NCBI GenBank assembly: GCA_024234435.1
Contig: JACKOF010000001.1
Location: 1,426,001-1,490,000 of the forward strand
Length of the DNA: 64,000 nt
From: Pseudomonadales bacterium
GTDB lineage: Bacteria; Pseudomonadota; Gammaproteobacteria; Pseudomonadales; Porticoccaceae
Reading direction: 5' to 3'
Under the pieces are notes generated by a model that did not search any database, was not told the DNA's origin, and saw nothing but the letters and a program-made list of their open reading frames with translations. This document shows positions 16,801 to 23,016 of the stretch, one piece after another. The position numbers and the translations under genes are program-made. Each line of letters begins with the position of its first letter. The stretch's first letter is position 1.

Positions 16801-18122
16801 TCCTTAGTGATTACCGAGACAACGACTTGATAATTACATATAAAACCCTTTTTAGCCGCCTCATAAAAAGACAGCCTATGAGAAACTCGGCCATAAATTG
16901 TTTCGTCGTTCATCGAATAGGCTTGTACGCCTTCATCAGATGATTTAGTCCTAACTAGAACGTGCTTTGGTGTTGCAGTCAAAAACACTCTTTTCTTAAT
17001 TCGAAGATTTTTCTCATCTAGCGCAAAACCAAATTTCTTTCCCTCCCTGCCGGCAGTTTTATGTGCTTCATCGAAAATACATAAATCAAAACTGTGCTTC
17101 ACTGGAATCCCAAGAGAAACAGTTTTAGCGGAATGGTAGGTTGAAAAAATAACCTTTCTGTACGAAGAAGATTCTAGGAATTCGACAATATCAGATGCGT
17201 CTGTCGAAACCGGGAAATTAAAATCTATAGCATGATCAGAGCTGTCAAGTACGTCTTCCGCTACTGTCTTATCAGAACAAACACAAAGGTAAGAAAATTT
17301 CTCCCATGCTGTTTCAGCACACCATTCCAATAACAATTGTCTTACTAAAGCTAATGAAGGAACTAAAACAAGCGTGGTTTTGGAATTTAATGCTTCTGCT
17401 ACCCATAAAGAAACTAAAGATTTTCCTGTACCGCAGGCCATTACTGCTGTGGTTCGGTCTGAACTGGAAAGCTCTTTTACAATGTTATTAACTGCTTTGG
17501 TTTGATGGGGTAGAGGATTCTTCCTGTCCTTTTTGATTGTTGATTGATCTAGCCAATCAGACATCGACTTGAAGAAAGCTTGATTTATATAATTGTCTAA
17601 ATCATAGCCCCTGATGCTAAACACATCAGACCTTTGATTTAGTATATCAGCAGGCAATTCCATGCTGTTACAAAGGACTAGCTTTCTCTCAATACCCTCG
17701 GATAATCCAAGAAATGTCGAAATTTCCTTCCATCTTAAAGCTGCTCTATTGCTCCTATATTTCACCTGGTACGAGCAATATCTCCCTAGCTTATCAACAA
17801 AAAGTCCGTCGATACCCTTGTCGCGATCTATATCGATCCGCAATTTTTTCTTTATCTTTATCGGAATGGATTCAAAAGGCCAGACTTCCTTAGCCATTAA
17901 AATTGGATTTAAATTTATATAAGCCTCAGCAAAAACCTCAAATGCATCTCCTTTATCTTTATTTGAGTCCAGCAGTTCAATTCTCCGCTCTAACTCAGAG
18001 AAATCTTTAAGCTGATCAAACAACCCTGAACTGAAATATTTTTTTGCTTTATTGTGCTTTGGCCCATCCATATTTTTATAATAATTTCCGTATGTTGAGC
18101 ACTGAATGCGAATAATTTTCAA
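13827..18122 (-). CDS. Mrr-like nuclease / SF2 helicase with ten helicase-associated (HA) repeats; candidate defence protein
   Basis: 1431 residues from a TTG; the first ATG is at 18071 and no start has a well-spaced ribosome binding site. Residues 55-170 resemble an Mrr-type PD-(D/E)XK nuclease: GIDG (Asp105) and, 14 residues on, QVK (Q119, K121). Residues 205-640 are an SF2 DEAH helicase: Walker A ACGTGKS (229-235), DEAH (351-354), LTATPK (381-386), TEGVDVP (547-553), QATGRAMR (572-579). From about 682 to the end are ten tandem repeats of about 70 residues, each ending in an LGxWVxxQRxxY...L...GFxW pattern (helicase-associated domain, probably nucleic-acid binding). The gene is AT-rich relative to its neighbours and is the island's main cargo. 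Role inferred: DNA restriction or anti-phage activity in one polypeptide. Confidence 0.85.
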   Translation of the reverse strand: MKIIRIQCSTYGNYYKNMDGPKHNKAKKYFSSGLFDQLKDFSELERRIELLDSNKDKGDAFEVFAEAYINLNPILMAKEVWPFESIPIKIKKKLRIDIDRDKGIDGLFVDKLGRYCSYQVKYRSNRAALRWKEISTFLGLSEGIERKLVLCNSMELPADILNQRSDVFSIRGYDLDNYINQAFFKSMSDWLDQSTIKKDRKNPLPHQTKAVNNIVKELSSSDRTTAVMACGTGKSLVSLWVAEALNSKTTLVLVPSLALVRQLLLEWCAETAWEKFSYLCVCSDKTVAEDVLDSSDHAIDFNFPVSTDASDIVEFLESSSYRKVIFSTYHSAKTVSLGIPVKHSFDLCIFDEAHKTAGREGKKFGFALDEKNLRIKKRVFLTATPKHVLVRTKSSDEGVQAYSMNDETIYGRVSHRLSFYEAAKKGFICNYQVVVSVITKDDVSRELLDRGAVQIEEDEVKARQVANQLAIKECIDKYKVKKIFSFHKSIKSAKSFVALDNQGIGNHIDFLSTYHVNGRIQAGRREKIIREFKSSDYALLSNARCLTEGVDVPAVDMVAFMSPKRSRVDVIQATGRAMRKSGSKEVGYVLVPIYLELQTGESISDAINETDFGEVFDVLNALQEQDQELHNAICYLREQMPLAKGFRDDRFERRVKMISKSLKLDDLKASITTKIVRKLAPVWHERFAQLKNYYEEHGNSNVPSTWEKDPRLSNWVKTQRQQYQLGILTEDKIKKLESIDFSWSIVQFAWNENYKKLKDYFISFGNSAIKKDYDESLYNWVCTQRKNNEDGLLSDLKVELLNELDFSWERSTAGKDWDSRFEEVKQFFDSTGGFPNAREPIIGMWCVFQREKFRSGDLSVYKINKLDSIEFNWEPRQDNWDAKYKELCVFQKKYGHTRVSPRSSEYKKLSAWVISQRQKYPTYLESDNQKIIERVNLLNNIGFDWRTRSVEEEDNRFLEMLDQLQLFYTKHGHFHVPVGDQAYTDLGIWLRNQKSYHRRGNLVDYKKELMEEIGFSFERNEVLPEEQQADHGKKKQIGKPRTNKEKRTVEHVSDFRQEIFKNSFEKLVAYKARFGHTRVPARWEEDVPLGRWVERQRILFRKNKLPEIHQQMLDEIEFNYNVRESRKAKSASQKYSFDERLSQVENYKARFGTANVPIRCGQQGLGQWISRQRKKYKKGTLPQAEQQQLASLGVKFGENWYSEQGTEQLETTERKSAFSDWLLRYAELQDFYLKFGHSNVTLNHSADKSLHYWVRRQRLHYSQGRLSDEQIQQLESLNFAFRLRPEFVSWDQRVEQLEAFKAKFGHVEVTREQDHDEGLAKWLKSQVSRGRLGKIDERRKIVLQGLGVDFQSAKGISWEERYDQLCEFYKRNGHVDVPQRYGGTTGLGKWVNRMRQKHVAGTLSEERKIKLDKLGFIWAKKRGEQPIPMNE

Positions 18123-18355
18123 CGATTAACAAGAATTCCTTAACGTCCTGCAAAACATCACTCGCAGTATAGAACTCAATCATATGAGCACTATCCATTT
18201 CCGACATTGCATCTACAACTGGACTCCTGAAAAAAGCTTACTTAAATAATGTTCACTTTAGGCTAGCGTTGATTCATATATGCAAATATGAAGGTTAGGC
18301 ATATCAATTGCAACAGCAGGATTGGTTGTTTTTGGTGTACGCTTGTCGATTTTAC
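18123..18355. other. Intergenic region upstream of the helicase gene
   Basis: About 230 AT-rich bases that should contain the promoter of the leftward helicase gene. No convincing gene or long inverted repeat is seen; a promoter is not called. Confidence 0.4.
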
Positions 18356-18498
18356 GGCTCAATGAGGAACGCAGCCGCTCGCGGCGAGTAGTCATTGAAC
18401 CGGGTATTTTCAATATACCCTGTTGTAGATGGGGCAGCTCGCTGACCCATCTGCCCCCCGGCGAGGGCGGGATGGCCTTACGGCCAGGGCGGAGCCCT
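18356..18498. repeat. Stem-loop array downstream of the Integrase_1 operon
   Basis: Five or more hairpins in 143 nt: GGCTCAATGA/TCATTGAACC (18356-18401, enclosing GCCG/CGGC), GGGTAT/ATACCC (18402-18420), AGATGGG/CCCATCT (18427-18452), TGGCC/GGCCA with TTAC loop (18473-18486), and AGGGC/GCCCT (18486-18498). A second pairing, GGGGCAG (18431) with CTGCCCC (18451), excludes the AGATGGG stem. The array could be a structured RNA, a terminator cluster, or single-stranded DNA recombination sites. Confidence 0.5.
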
Positions 18499-18519
18499 TA
18501 GAGCGCATCTTACCGAGGA

Positions 18520-18867
18520 TTAGTTTTGCCCCTCGATTTCATTACCTGTTGGGCCTGTCCAAGAGCCTTGTAGCTGGGGTGTCCAATCAGCTTCTTTGTC
18601 GAGAGCTTCCAGAATTACCTTTACTGTCAACCAATGCCGGTATCGGGTATCAGGCAATAGCAGATTGGTGCCTTCTTCAAGATACCATCTCAGGTGCTTG
18701 AGCTGATACTGGTACGCTCCAACTTGAAATTTTACCCACAGCAGATCAGACATATACAGAGTCCGGTTGTAATGCTCGTTGATCTTTCTCCTGCTGCCTT
18801 TTAGTCGACGTTTCATTAAATGAAGCATATGTTGCCTGGCGGGATATTTACCTCTCGGGCGCATCAT
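18520..18867 (-). CDS. Hypothetical protein cotranscribed with the Integrase_1 recombinase
   Basis: 115 residues, basic at the N-terminus (MMRPRGKYPARQHM, LMKRRLKGSRRK) and acidic at the end. Aromatic-rich middle (VGAYQYQLKHLRWYLEEG). No family recognised. AAGGAG lies 6 nt before the chosen ATG. The start is only 10 nt after the recombinase stop, so it is an operon partner and may act as an accessory factor for recombination; this is inference from context only. Confidence 0.6.
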   Translation of the reverse strand: MMRPRGKYPARQHMLHLMKRRLKGSRRKINEHYNRTLYMSDLLWVKFQVGAYQYQLKHLRWYLEEGTNLLLPDTRYRHWLTVKVILEALDKEADWTPQLQGSWTGPTGNEIEGQN

Positions 18868-18877
18868 CGAAATCTCC

Positions 18878-19828
18878 TTATTTGCTGCTGCCGATATAGG
18901 CGGCAATCACATCGAGCCTGTTATGACCCAATTGCTGGGAGAGTATGACTCGTGCCTGGATATCCAGGGCTTTGTCTGCTTGGCGTATTCCGGTTACTAC
19001 CGGTGCAGGACATCCGGTAAGCGCCTGATAGCGCTCACAGGCATAGGCGGCGCGCATATCGTGAAACCCTTTGATGCCGGTATCTTTATTCACGGTACGC
19101 CACTGGTAGTAGGCATGGTCGCGCCATTGGATATACGACTTATCGGGTGGCATCAGGTTTTTGGCTGTTGCCTGTAGCTCGGCAGCTTCTTTTAATACCT
19201 TAATCTGATGTTGGTTAACGGGTACCCAGCGATCAACACCTTTACCCCGACCACCTTTGGTGCCCTGGGTGATATTGATACGCCCCAACTGTTCTGCCTG
19301 CTTTAGCGCTACTTTTGTATTGAGCAGAGAGGCCTCTTTGAACCGTAAGCCGAACGTTCTGGTCAATCGAGCGATGTGCAACGTCCGTTCTTGACCGTGC
19401 AAGCGCAATCGCTGGAAAGGTTTGTCTGTACAGGACGGTGCAAGCGTGACGGGAACGGTGGTGCGGACATTTGAACGGTTGCCAACCCACTGGGCGGGTT
19501 TGATAGCCAGTGCTTTATCTTTACGCATGGCTTCCATGACGACATTGACTGTCGATAACAGATTTTGTCCATAGGCAACTTTCATGTCTTCGTTATCCAC
19601 CTGTTCCTTTAAATAGACGGCGTAATGTTCAATCGTTTGTTTGTTAATGTATCGGGCATCTCTGATGCCTTCAGTTTTTAGAAAGCTGACAAACTGGTTC
19701 CAGCGTTCAGCGTGGGAAGCGCGGGTACTAAACTTTCCGTGACCGTAATGATCAGCTAATGCATTTTTACCCGCCCACGCGAGTTGTTTGCCGTAACCAT
19801 AATTTCTATTGCCGCCAACCTTGTCCAT
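18878..19828 (-). CDS. Tyrosine recombinase, Integrase_1-type domain protein
   Basis: 316 residues from the ATG at 19828; an upstream ATG at 19921 would add about 31 basic residues but has no ribosome binding site. The N-terminal SAM-like domain begins GGNRNYGYGKQLAWAGKNAL and runs to about 110, typical of the phage-integrase N-terminal family that pairs with Integrase_1. Catalytic residues are recognisable: Arg in FGLRFKEAS, HxxR in FHDMRAAYA, and His/Tyr in LGHNRLDVIAAYI. It is distinct from the P4-type integrase at 20701, so the island carries two recombinases. It leads an operon with the 115-residue gene and is flanked by stem-loop arrays. Confidence 0.82.
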   Translation of the reverse strand: MDKVGGNRNYGYGKQLAWAGKNALADHYGHGKFSTRASHAERWNQFVSFLKTEGIRDARYINKQTIEHYAVYLKEQVDNEDMKVAYGQNLLSTVNVVMEAMRKDKALAIKPAQWVGNRSNVRTTVPVTLAPSCTDKPFQRLRLHGQERTLHIARLTRTFGLRFKEASLLNTKVALKQAEQLGRINITQGTKGGRGKGVDRWVPVNQHQIKVLKEAAELQATAKNLMPPDKSYIQWRDHAYYQWRTVNKDTGIKGFHDMRAAYACERYQALTGCPAPVVTGIRQADKALDIQARVILSQQLGHNRLDVIAAYIGSSK

Positions 19829-19850
19829 ATAACCCTGATCCTGTTGAGTG

Positions 19851-20159
19851 TTAAACCGGAGTGAGCGCCGGTCGCGCTTGGCTGATTCGCCCAGCCTGCG
19901 GCTGCCAAAAATGGACAGCATGGACAATTGCTATAACCGTATGCCTGGCACGCCTGAACAGATTTAGGTCTGCGGGTTGCGTGCTGTGCCTGCCGAATAT
20001 TTCTATTTGATAGGCCGCATAGGTGCTTTGATTAGCTTTTGTATCAGCGTTAATACTGCTAGTACGTTGTTTTGGCGATGCTTTTTGCGGGTCTGCCAGA
20101 CCCGTCTCTGTGTAAATTGTCACAGAGACGGGTAGCCCACTGATCGCCGGTATTTTCAT
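19851..20159 (-). CDS. Possible small protein upstream of the Integrase_1 gene
   Basis: A 102-codon ORF starting MKIPAISGLPVSVTIYTETG. Its ATG is preceded by AGGAGG but at a rather long 12 nt. Part of the frame passes through the inverted repeats at 20089-20132, so its sequence may be dictated by secondary structure. The last third looks non-biological. It could be a leader ORF of the recombinase operon. No family recognised. Confidence 0.3.
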   Translation of the reverse strand: MKIPAISGLPVSVTIYTETGLADPQKASPKQRTSSINADTKANQSTYAAYQIEIFGRHSTQPADLNLFRRARHTVIAIVHAVHFWQPQAGRISQARPALTPV

Positions 20160-20344
20160 TTTTGTTAATCACCTCCTGTTGAGTGTCGTAGTGAATGAAA
20201 TTGTTTACGGATGAATGAAGTGCTTACCGGTCAAGGTGTACCTATCCTGGCAGCCGCCATTCATCCTCAAGTGGTTCCAGTGGAACCACTTGGCCTTCAT
20301 CAAATATTCCGATGAAGGACGGGTTGCGACTAAGTCTGTAGTCG
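20074..20344. repeat. Dense stem-loop array between the Integrase_1 operon and alpA
   Basis: Perfect inverted repeats in order: GGCGAT/ATCGCC (20074/20143); GGGTCTG/CAGACCC (20089-20103); CCCGTCTCTGTG/CACAGAGACGGG (20101-20132, 12 bp); GGATGAATG/CATTCATCC (20209/20258); CAAGTGGTTCC/GGAACCACTTG (20268-20292, 3-nt loop); CCTTCATC/GATGAAGG (20294-20318); CGACTA/TAGTCG (20327-20344). Neighbouring hairpins are one base apart at 20266/20268 and 20292/20294. This density goes beyond ordinary intergenic DNA and suggests a folded RNA leader, a non-coding RNA, or recombination/transfer DNA that works single-stranded. Confidence 0.6.
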
Positions 20345-20433
20345 CCACAGATCATTGGGGCGTATTAAACGGTAGGACCAACTGGCTATCTACAAAAAAC
20401 CTTTCACTAGCATGGAATGGTTTATTGTTGTGG

Positions 20434-20478
20434 TCTCCTTATTTGTGCATAGCATGAAGCTATGCACAAATAAGGAGA
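20434..20478 (+). promoter_or_regulatory. Perfect 20-bp inverted repeat covering the alpA ribosome binding site
   Basis: TCTCCTTATTTGTGCATAGC (20434-20453) and its exact complement (20459-20478) are separated by ATGAA. The right arm includes AAGGAG (20472-20477), which lies 7 nt before the alpA ATG. As RNA, the hairpin would bury the ribosome binding site; as DNA, it is a large operator-like dyad. Either would repress alpA. Confidence 0.7.
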
Positions 20479-20484
20479 TGCAGA

Positions 20485-20667
20485 ATGAGCGTTAGGATAT
20501 TGCGCCTGAAAGAAGTTCAGCGCATGACGGGGCTTTCCCGGTCAACCATCTATGCAGAGATAGCCAAAGGCAAATTCCCCAAGCAGGTTAAGTTAACTGG
20601 TGCCCGTTCAGTGGGGTGGTATGAAAATGTCGTTGTCGAGTGGGTAGAGTCACGTAAAAAAGCCTAA
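20485..20667 (+). CDS. AlpA-family transcriptional regulator / excisionase-like
   Basis: 60 residues: a MerR-type winged helix-turn-helix (ILRLKEVQRMTGLSRSTIYA) and the AlpA phrase EIAKGKFPKQVKLTGARSVGW. AlpA proteins activate integrase or excision genes of P4-like elements. AAGGAG lies 7 nt upstream of the ATG but inside a perfect hairpin. It converges on the P4-type integrase gene, its likely functional partner. Confidence 0.88.
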   Translation: MSVRILRLKEVQRMTGLSRSTIYAEIAKGKFPKQVKLTGARSVGWYENVVVEWVESRKKA

Positions 20668-20700
20668 AATGACTGACTCTCAGGTAATGCAGCCAGAGAA

Positions 20701-21948
20701 TTATTCACCGACAACCCTCAATGTTTTTACGCCAGATTTTAAAATCATTGCTCCCGTTGTTGCCTGCTCAATACGGTCACTCCACCAATCCATCATCACT
20801 TTTCGACGCTTTAAATATTGGGCTCTATTATAGGCACCACGTACAGCATTTTTGTCGACGTGCGCTAATGCCGCCTCTATCACGTCTGGATCAAACCCCT
20901 GTTCGTTTAGCGTAGTGCTGGCTAACGCTCTCATACCATGAGCAGTCAAGCGTCCCTGAAACCCCATCCGCTTCAAAGCCATATTTGCCGTTGAAGCGTT
21001 GGCGTGTTTCTTCGGGTTAATGTCGCTAGGAAAAACATACTGACCTTTACCACTGATTGGTTTGATAGCAGCTAGTAAAGTGAGCGCCTGACTGGATAAA
21101 GGCACTAGATGCTCACGGCGCTTTTTCATTTTTTCTGCCGGGATAGTCCATAGCGCATTGTCAAAATCAATTTCATCCCAGCGGGCAGCGGCTGCCTCGC
21201 CTGGGCGCGTCATGGTGTGAAGCTGCCATTGAATTAAATAACCTGTTACCTGGCGAATGTGAGCCATCTTCAGCGTCTGCATTAGCTCCGGTAATTCTTC
21301 GGGCTTCAATGTGGGGTTGTGTGTGATCTTTGGTTTTTTAAAGGCATGGCGAATCCCCGCCAGAGAATTGTGGTGAATCAGGCCAGTATTCACAGCATAA
21401 GCCATTACTTCATTCAGTCTCTGGCAGATGCGTTTAACAGCTTCCAGTTTGCCGGTATTCGCGAGAGGCTTGAGCGCGTCAATCACAACTGGTGCCGTGA
21501 TCTGATGGAGAGGCAATTTGCCAAGACGGGAGATTATGTGATTGTTAAGTGAGCGGTAAATGTCATCCGCGTAGCCGGGTGTAATGGAATCCCTTTTAAT
21601 TTCAAACCATTGGTTGATCACTTTCTCTAGCGTTAGCTCGGTCGCAGCCTTTGCTTCTTTATGCTGTTTATCACGATGTGTTTTGGGGTCGATATCCTGG
21701 GCCAGTAATTCACGGGCAGCTTTTCGCCGGTTGCGCGCCTCTGCTAGAGAGACTTCTGGGTAAACACCAAAGCCGATGTTAACCCGCTGCTTGGTATGGG
21801 GCTTGTAATAGTTGAACAGCCACAGTTTTGAGCCGTTAGGTTTGACCCGAAGCTTTAAACCTTCACCATCAACAAGGTTGTATTCCTTATCTTTTGGCTT
21901 GGCCTGTTTGATCTCTGTATTTGTCAGCGGTTTTGCTTGTTTAGCCAT
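20701..21948 (-). CDS. P4-type site-specific tyrosine integrase (DUF4102 N-terminal domain)
   Basis: 415 residues. The N-terminal arm-binding domain (KPLTNTEIKQAKPKDKEYNL, LWLFNYYKPHTKQRVNIG) is that of P4-like integrases. The catalytic domain has Arg in MTRPGEAAAARW, HxxR in LTAHGMRALAST, His in ALAHVDKNAVRG and Tyr in YNRAQYLKRR. These enzymes integrate islands into tRNA 3' ends. The gene lies beside tRNA-Ser(GGA), with GTGTTCC arm-like repeats directly upstream of the start, so integrase may regulate its own promoter. It looks intact. Confidence 0.95.
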   Translation of the reverse strand: MAKQAKPLTNTEIKQAKPKDKEYNLVDGEGLKLRVKPNGSKLWLFNYYKPHTKQRVNIGFGVYPEVSLAEARNRRKAARELLAQDIDPKTHRDKQHKEAKAATELTLEKVINQWFEIKRDSITPGYADDIYRSLNNHIISRLGKLPLHQITAPVVIDALKPLANTGKLEAVKRICQRLNEVMAYAVNTGLIHHNSLAGIRHAFKKPKITHNPTLKPEELPELMQTLKMAHIRQVTGYLIQWQLHTMTRPGEAAAARWDEIDFDNALWTIPAEKMKKRREHLVPLSSQALTLLAAIKPISGKGQYVFPSDINPKKHANASTANMALKRMGFQGRLTAHGMRALASTTLNEQGFDPDVIEAALAHVDKNAVRGAYNRAQYLKRRKVMMDWWSDRIEQATTGAMILKSGVKTLRVVGE

Positions 21949-21952
21949 CTTG

Positions 21953-22000
21953 GGAACACCAAGGTTAAATGTGACGAAGTGGTGTTCCCAACAGTGTTCC
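21953..22000. promoter_or_regulatory. Right integrase arm-type sites beside the integrase start
   Basis: GTGTTCC at 21982 and 21994 (12-bp period) plus one inverted copy, GGAACAC, at 21953-21959 within 12 nt of the integrase ATG. They match the three copies at the island's left end in both sequence and spacing. Inferred arm-binding and autoregulatory sites. Confidence 0.55.
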
Positions 22001-22050
22001 CAAAACGACTGGATTTTACAAGTCTTTTTTGAACAGCTATAGAACGAAAA

Positions 22051-22083
22051 AGGCCGCGAACCCTGATGGTTGGCGGCCTTTTT
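22051..22083 (-). terminator. Terminator downstream of tRNA-Ser
   Basis: AGGCCGC (22051-22057) pairs with GCGGCCT (22073-22079), with AACC/GGTT as inner stem, flanked by A and T runs on both sides. It lies between the tRNA and the integrase promoter and belongs to the island side of the junction. Confidence 0.75.
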
Positions 22084-22114
22084 GGACGACTCCGGACTTT
22101 ACCGGACTATTAGA

Positions 22115-22138
22115 TGGCGGTGAGGGAGGGATTCGAAC
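22115..22138. other. attR: 3' end of tRNA-Ser
   Basis: The CCA end, acceptor 3' strand and T-arm start of tRNA-Ser (TGGCGGTGAGGGAGGG on the plus strand). It is the intact counterpart of the degenerate repeat at 13558. Confidence 0.55.
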
Positions 22139-22202
22139 CCTCGATACGTTGCCGTATACACACTTTCCAGGCGTGCTCCTTCAACCACTCGGACACCTCA
22201 CC
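22115..22202 (-). tRNA. tRNA-Ser (anticodon GGA)
   Basis: 88 nt with a long variable arm (TATAC GGCAAC GTATC), as expected for a class II tRNA. Acceptor GGTGAGG pairs with CCTCACC, discriminator G, CCA encoded. Anticodon stem CACGC/GTGTG holds CTGGAAA with anticodon GGA. T arm GAGGGTTCGAATCCCTC. The 3' end is the island attachment site and has been restored by it. Confidence 0.97.
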
Positions 22203-22322
22203 CAATTCAAATTGTTAGTCCTTTTACAACCCCTGCAAGTTGCTCTTCTGCGTGCTCGTTATCGCTCGGACAGGGGCTGTTTTCGGAGCGCGAACTCTAC
22301 ACAAGTCGCTTTTTAAAAGCAA

Positions 22323-22874
22323 TCACTGCGGCCAGGATTTGAAGTATTCGGCAATGTCAGCCTCTGGTGGTGGCGGTGGTGTAGCCTGCGGTGTTCCAAG
22401 ATAGAGAAAACCTACTATTTTTTCGCCATTGGATAAACCAAGTCCCTGCTCTACTTTCGGGTGAAATGCCAGTTCCCCGGACCGCCATATGGCGCCAACA
22501 CCTTGAGCAAAAGCTGCATTCAGCATATTTTGCACAGCCGCACCGGTCGAGATCATCTGTTCAATTTCAGGCACTTTCGGATGTTCTATTTGCCCGGCTA
22601 TGGCTACGATGATCATGGGTGCACGATGCGGTTTCTTTGCCAACTTTTCTGCTTCTGGTGTTCCGGGTGCCAGCCCTTTTGATGTCACAAACAATTCGCC
22701 CAGTGTATCCAGACCTTTGCCCTGAATTATCAGGAATCGCCAGGGACGCAGTCTCGCATGATCAGCAGCGCGAAAAGCAGCACGCTGTATGTTTTCAAGA
22801 ATAACACCTTGCGGTGCTGGTGCTATTAACCGGTTTGCCGACGTGCGGTTATGGAGGGCTGTTATGGCGTCCAC
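22323..22874 (-). CDS. Nitroreductase-family flavoprotein (YdjA-like)
   Basis: 183 residues from a GTG start, chosen because the family begins with a (V/M)DAxxxLxxRxSxxRL pattern and here the same region reads VDAITALHNRTSANRL. The upstream open frame to 23015 looks non-coding. FMN-binding features: RTSANRL at the N-terminus, DHARLRPWRFLII, and GVGAIWRSGELAF near the C-terminus. The short length and motif order fit YdjA, which reduces nitroaromatics with NAD(P)H. It is divergent from the adenylate cyclase gene at 23017. Confidence 0.88.
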   Translation of the reverse strand: MDAITALHNRTSANRLIAPAPQGVILENIQRAAFRAADHARLRPWRFLIIQGKGLDTLGELFVTSKGLAPGTPEAEKLAKKPHRAPMIIVAIAGQIEHPKVPEIEQMISTGAAVQNMLNAAFAQGVGAIWRSGELAFHPKVEQGLGLSNGEKIVGFLYLGTPQATPPPPPEADIAEYFKSWPQ

Positions 22875-23016
22875 AATCAGTTTCTCTGTGTTGTTGGTTT
22901 GTTCATTCGGTGTGTCAGTGCACAAAGTGTAACAAAACCGGGAGATATGTCGTGGACATTTACAGTAATAAATCGTGTAATTGGCGCTCGGGGTAATCTG
23001 AATACTATAAGTCAAA

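Larger units (their letters stand above)
13558..22138. mobile_element. Genomic island integrated in tRNA-Ser(GGA)
   Basis: About 8.6 kb. The right end is the intact 3' part of tRNA-Ser with a P4-type integrase gene next to it. The left end is a degenerate copy of the same tRNA end followed by a tRNA-style terminator. GTGTTCC repeats of 12-bp period lie just inside both ends. Cargo: a very large AT-rich helicase gene, an Integrase_1-type recombinase with a small partner gene, an AlpA regulator and dense stem-loop arrays. No conjugation, replication or phage structural genes are visible, so transfer would need help. Confidence 0.75.

Noticed and set aside
18429..18701. 90-codon plus-strand ORF overlapping the 115-residue gene
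   Set aside because: Antisense to a better-supported gene and passes through the stem-loop array; composition driven by the structure.
20215..20457. 80-codon plus-strand ORF upstream of alpA
   Set aside because: No ribosome binding site, and it spans four inverted repeats; the structural reading explains the sequence better.
20074..20478. Retron or CRISPR explanation for the structured region
   Set aside because: No reverse transcriptase and no Cas gene is present, and the repeats are inverted and non-identical, not regularly spaced direct repeats.
13558..22138. Prophage explanation for the island
   Set aside because: No capsid, terminase, tail, lysis or replication genes; only recombinases, a regulator and the helicase.
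22029..22316. 95-codon plus-strand ORF over tRNA-Ser
   Set aside because: It is a translation of the tRNA antisense strand, a common annotation artefact.
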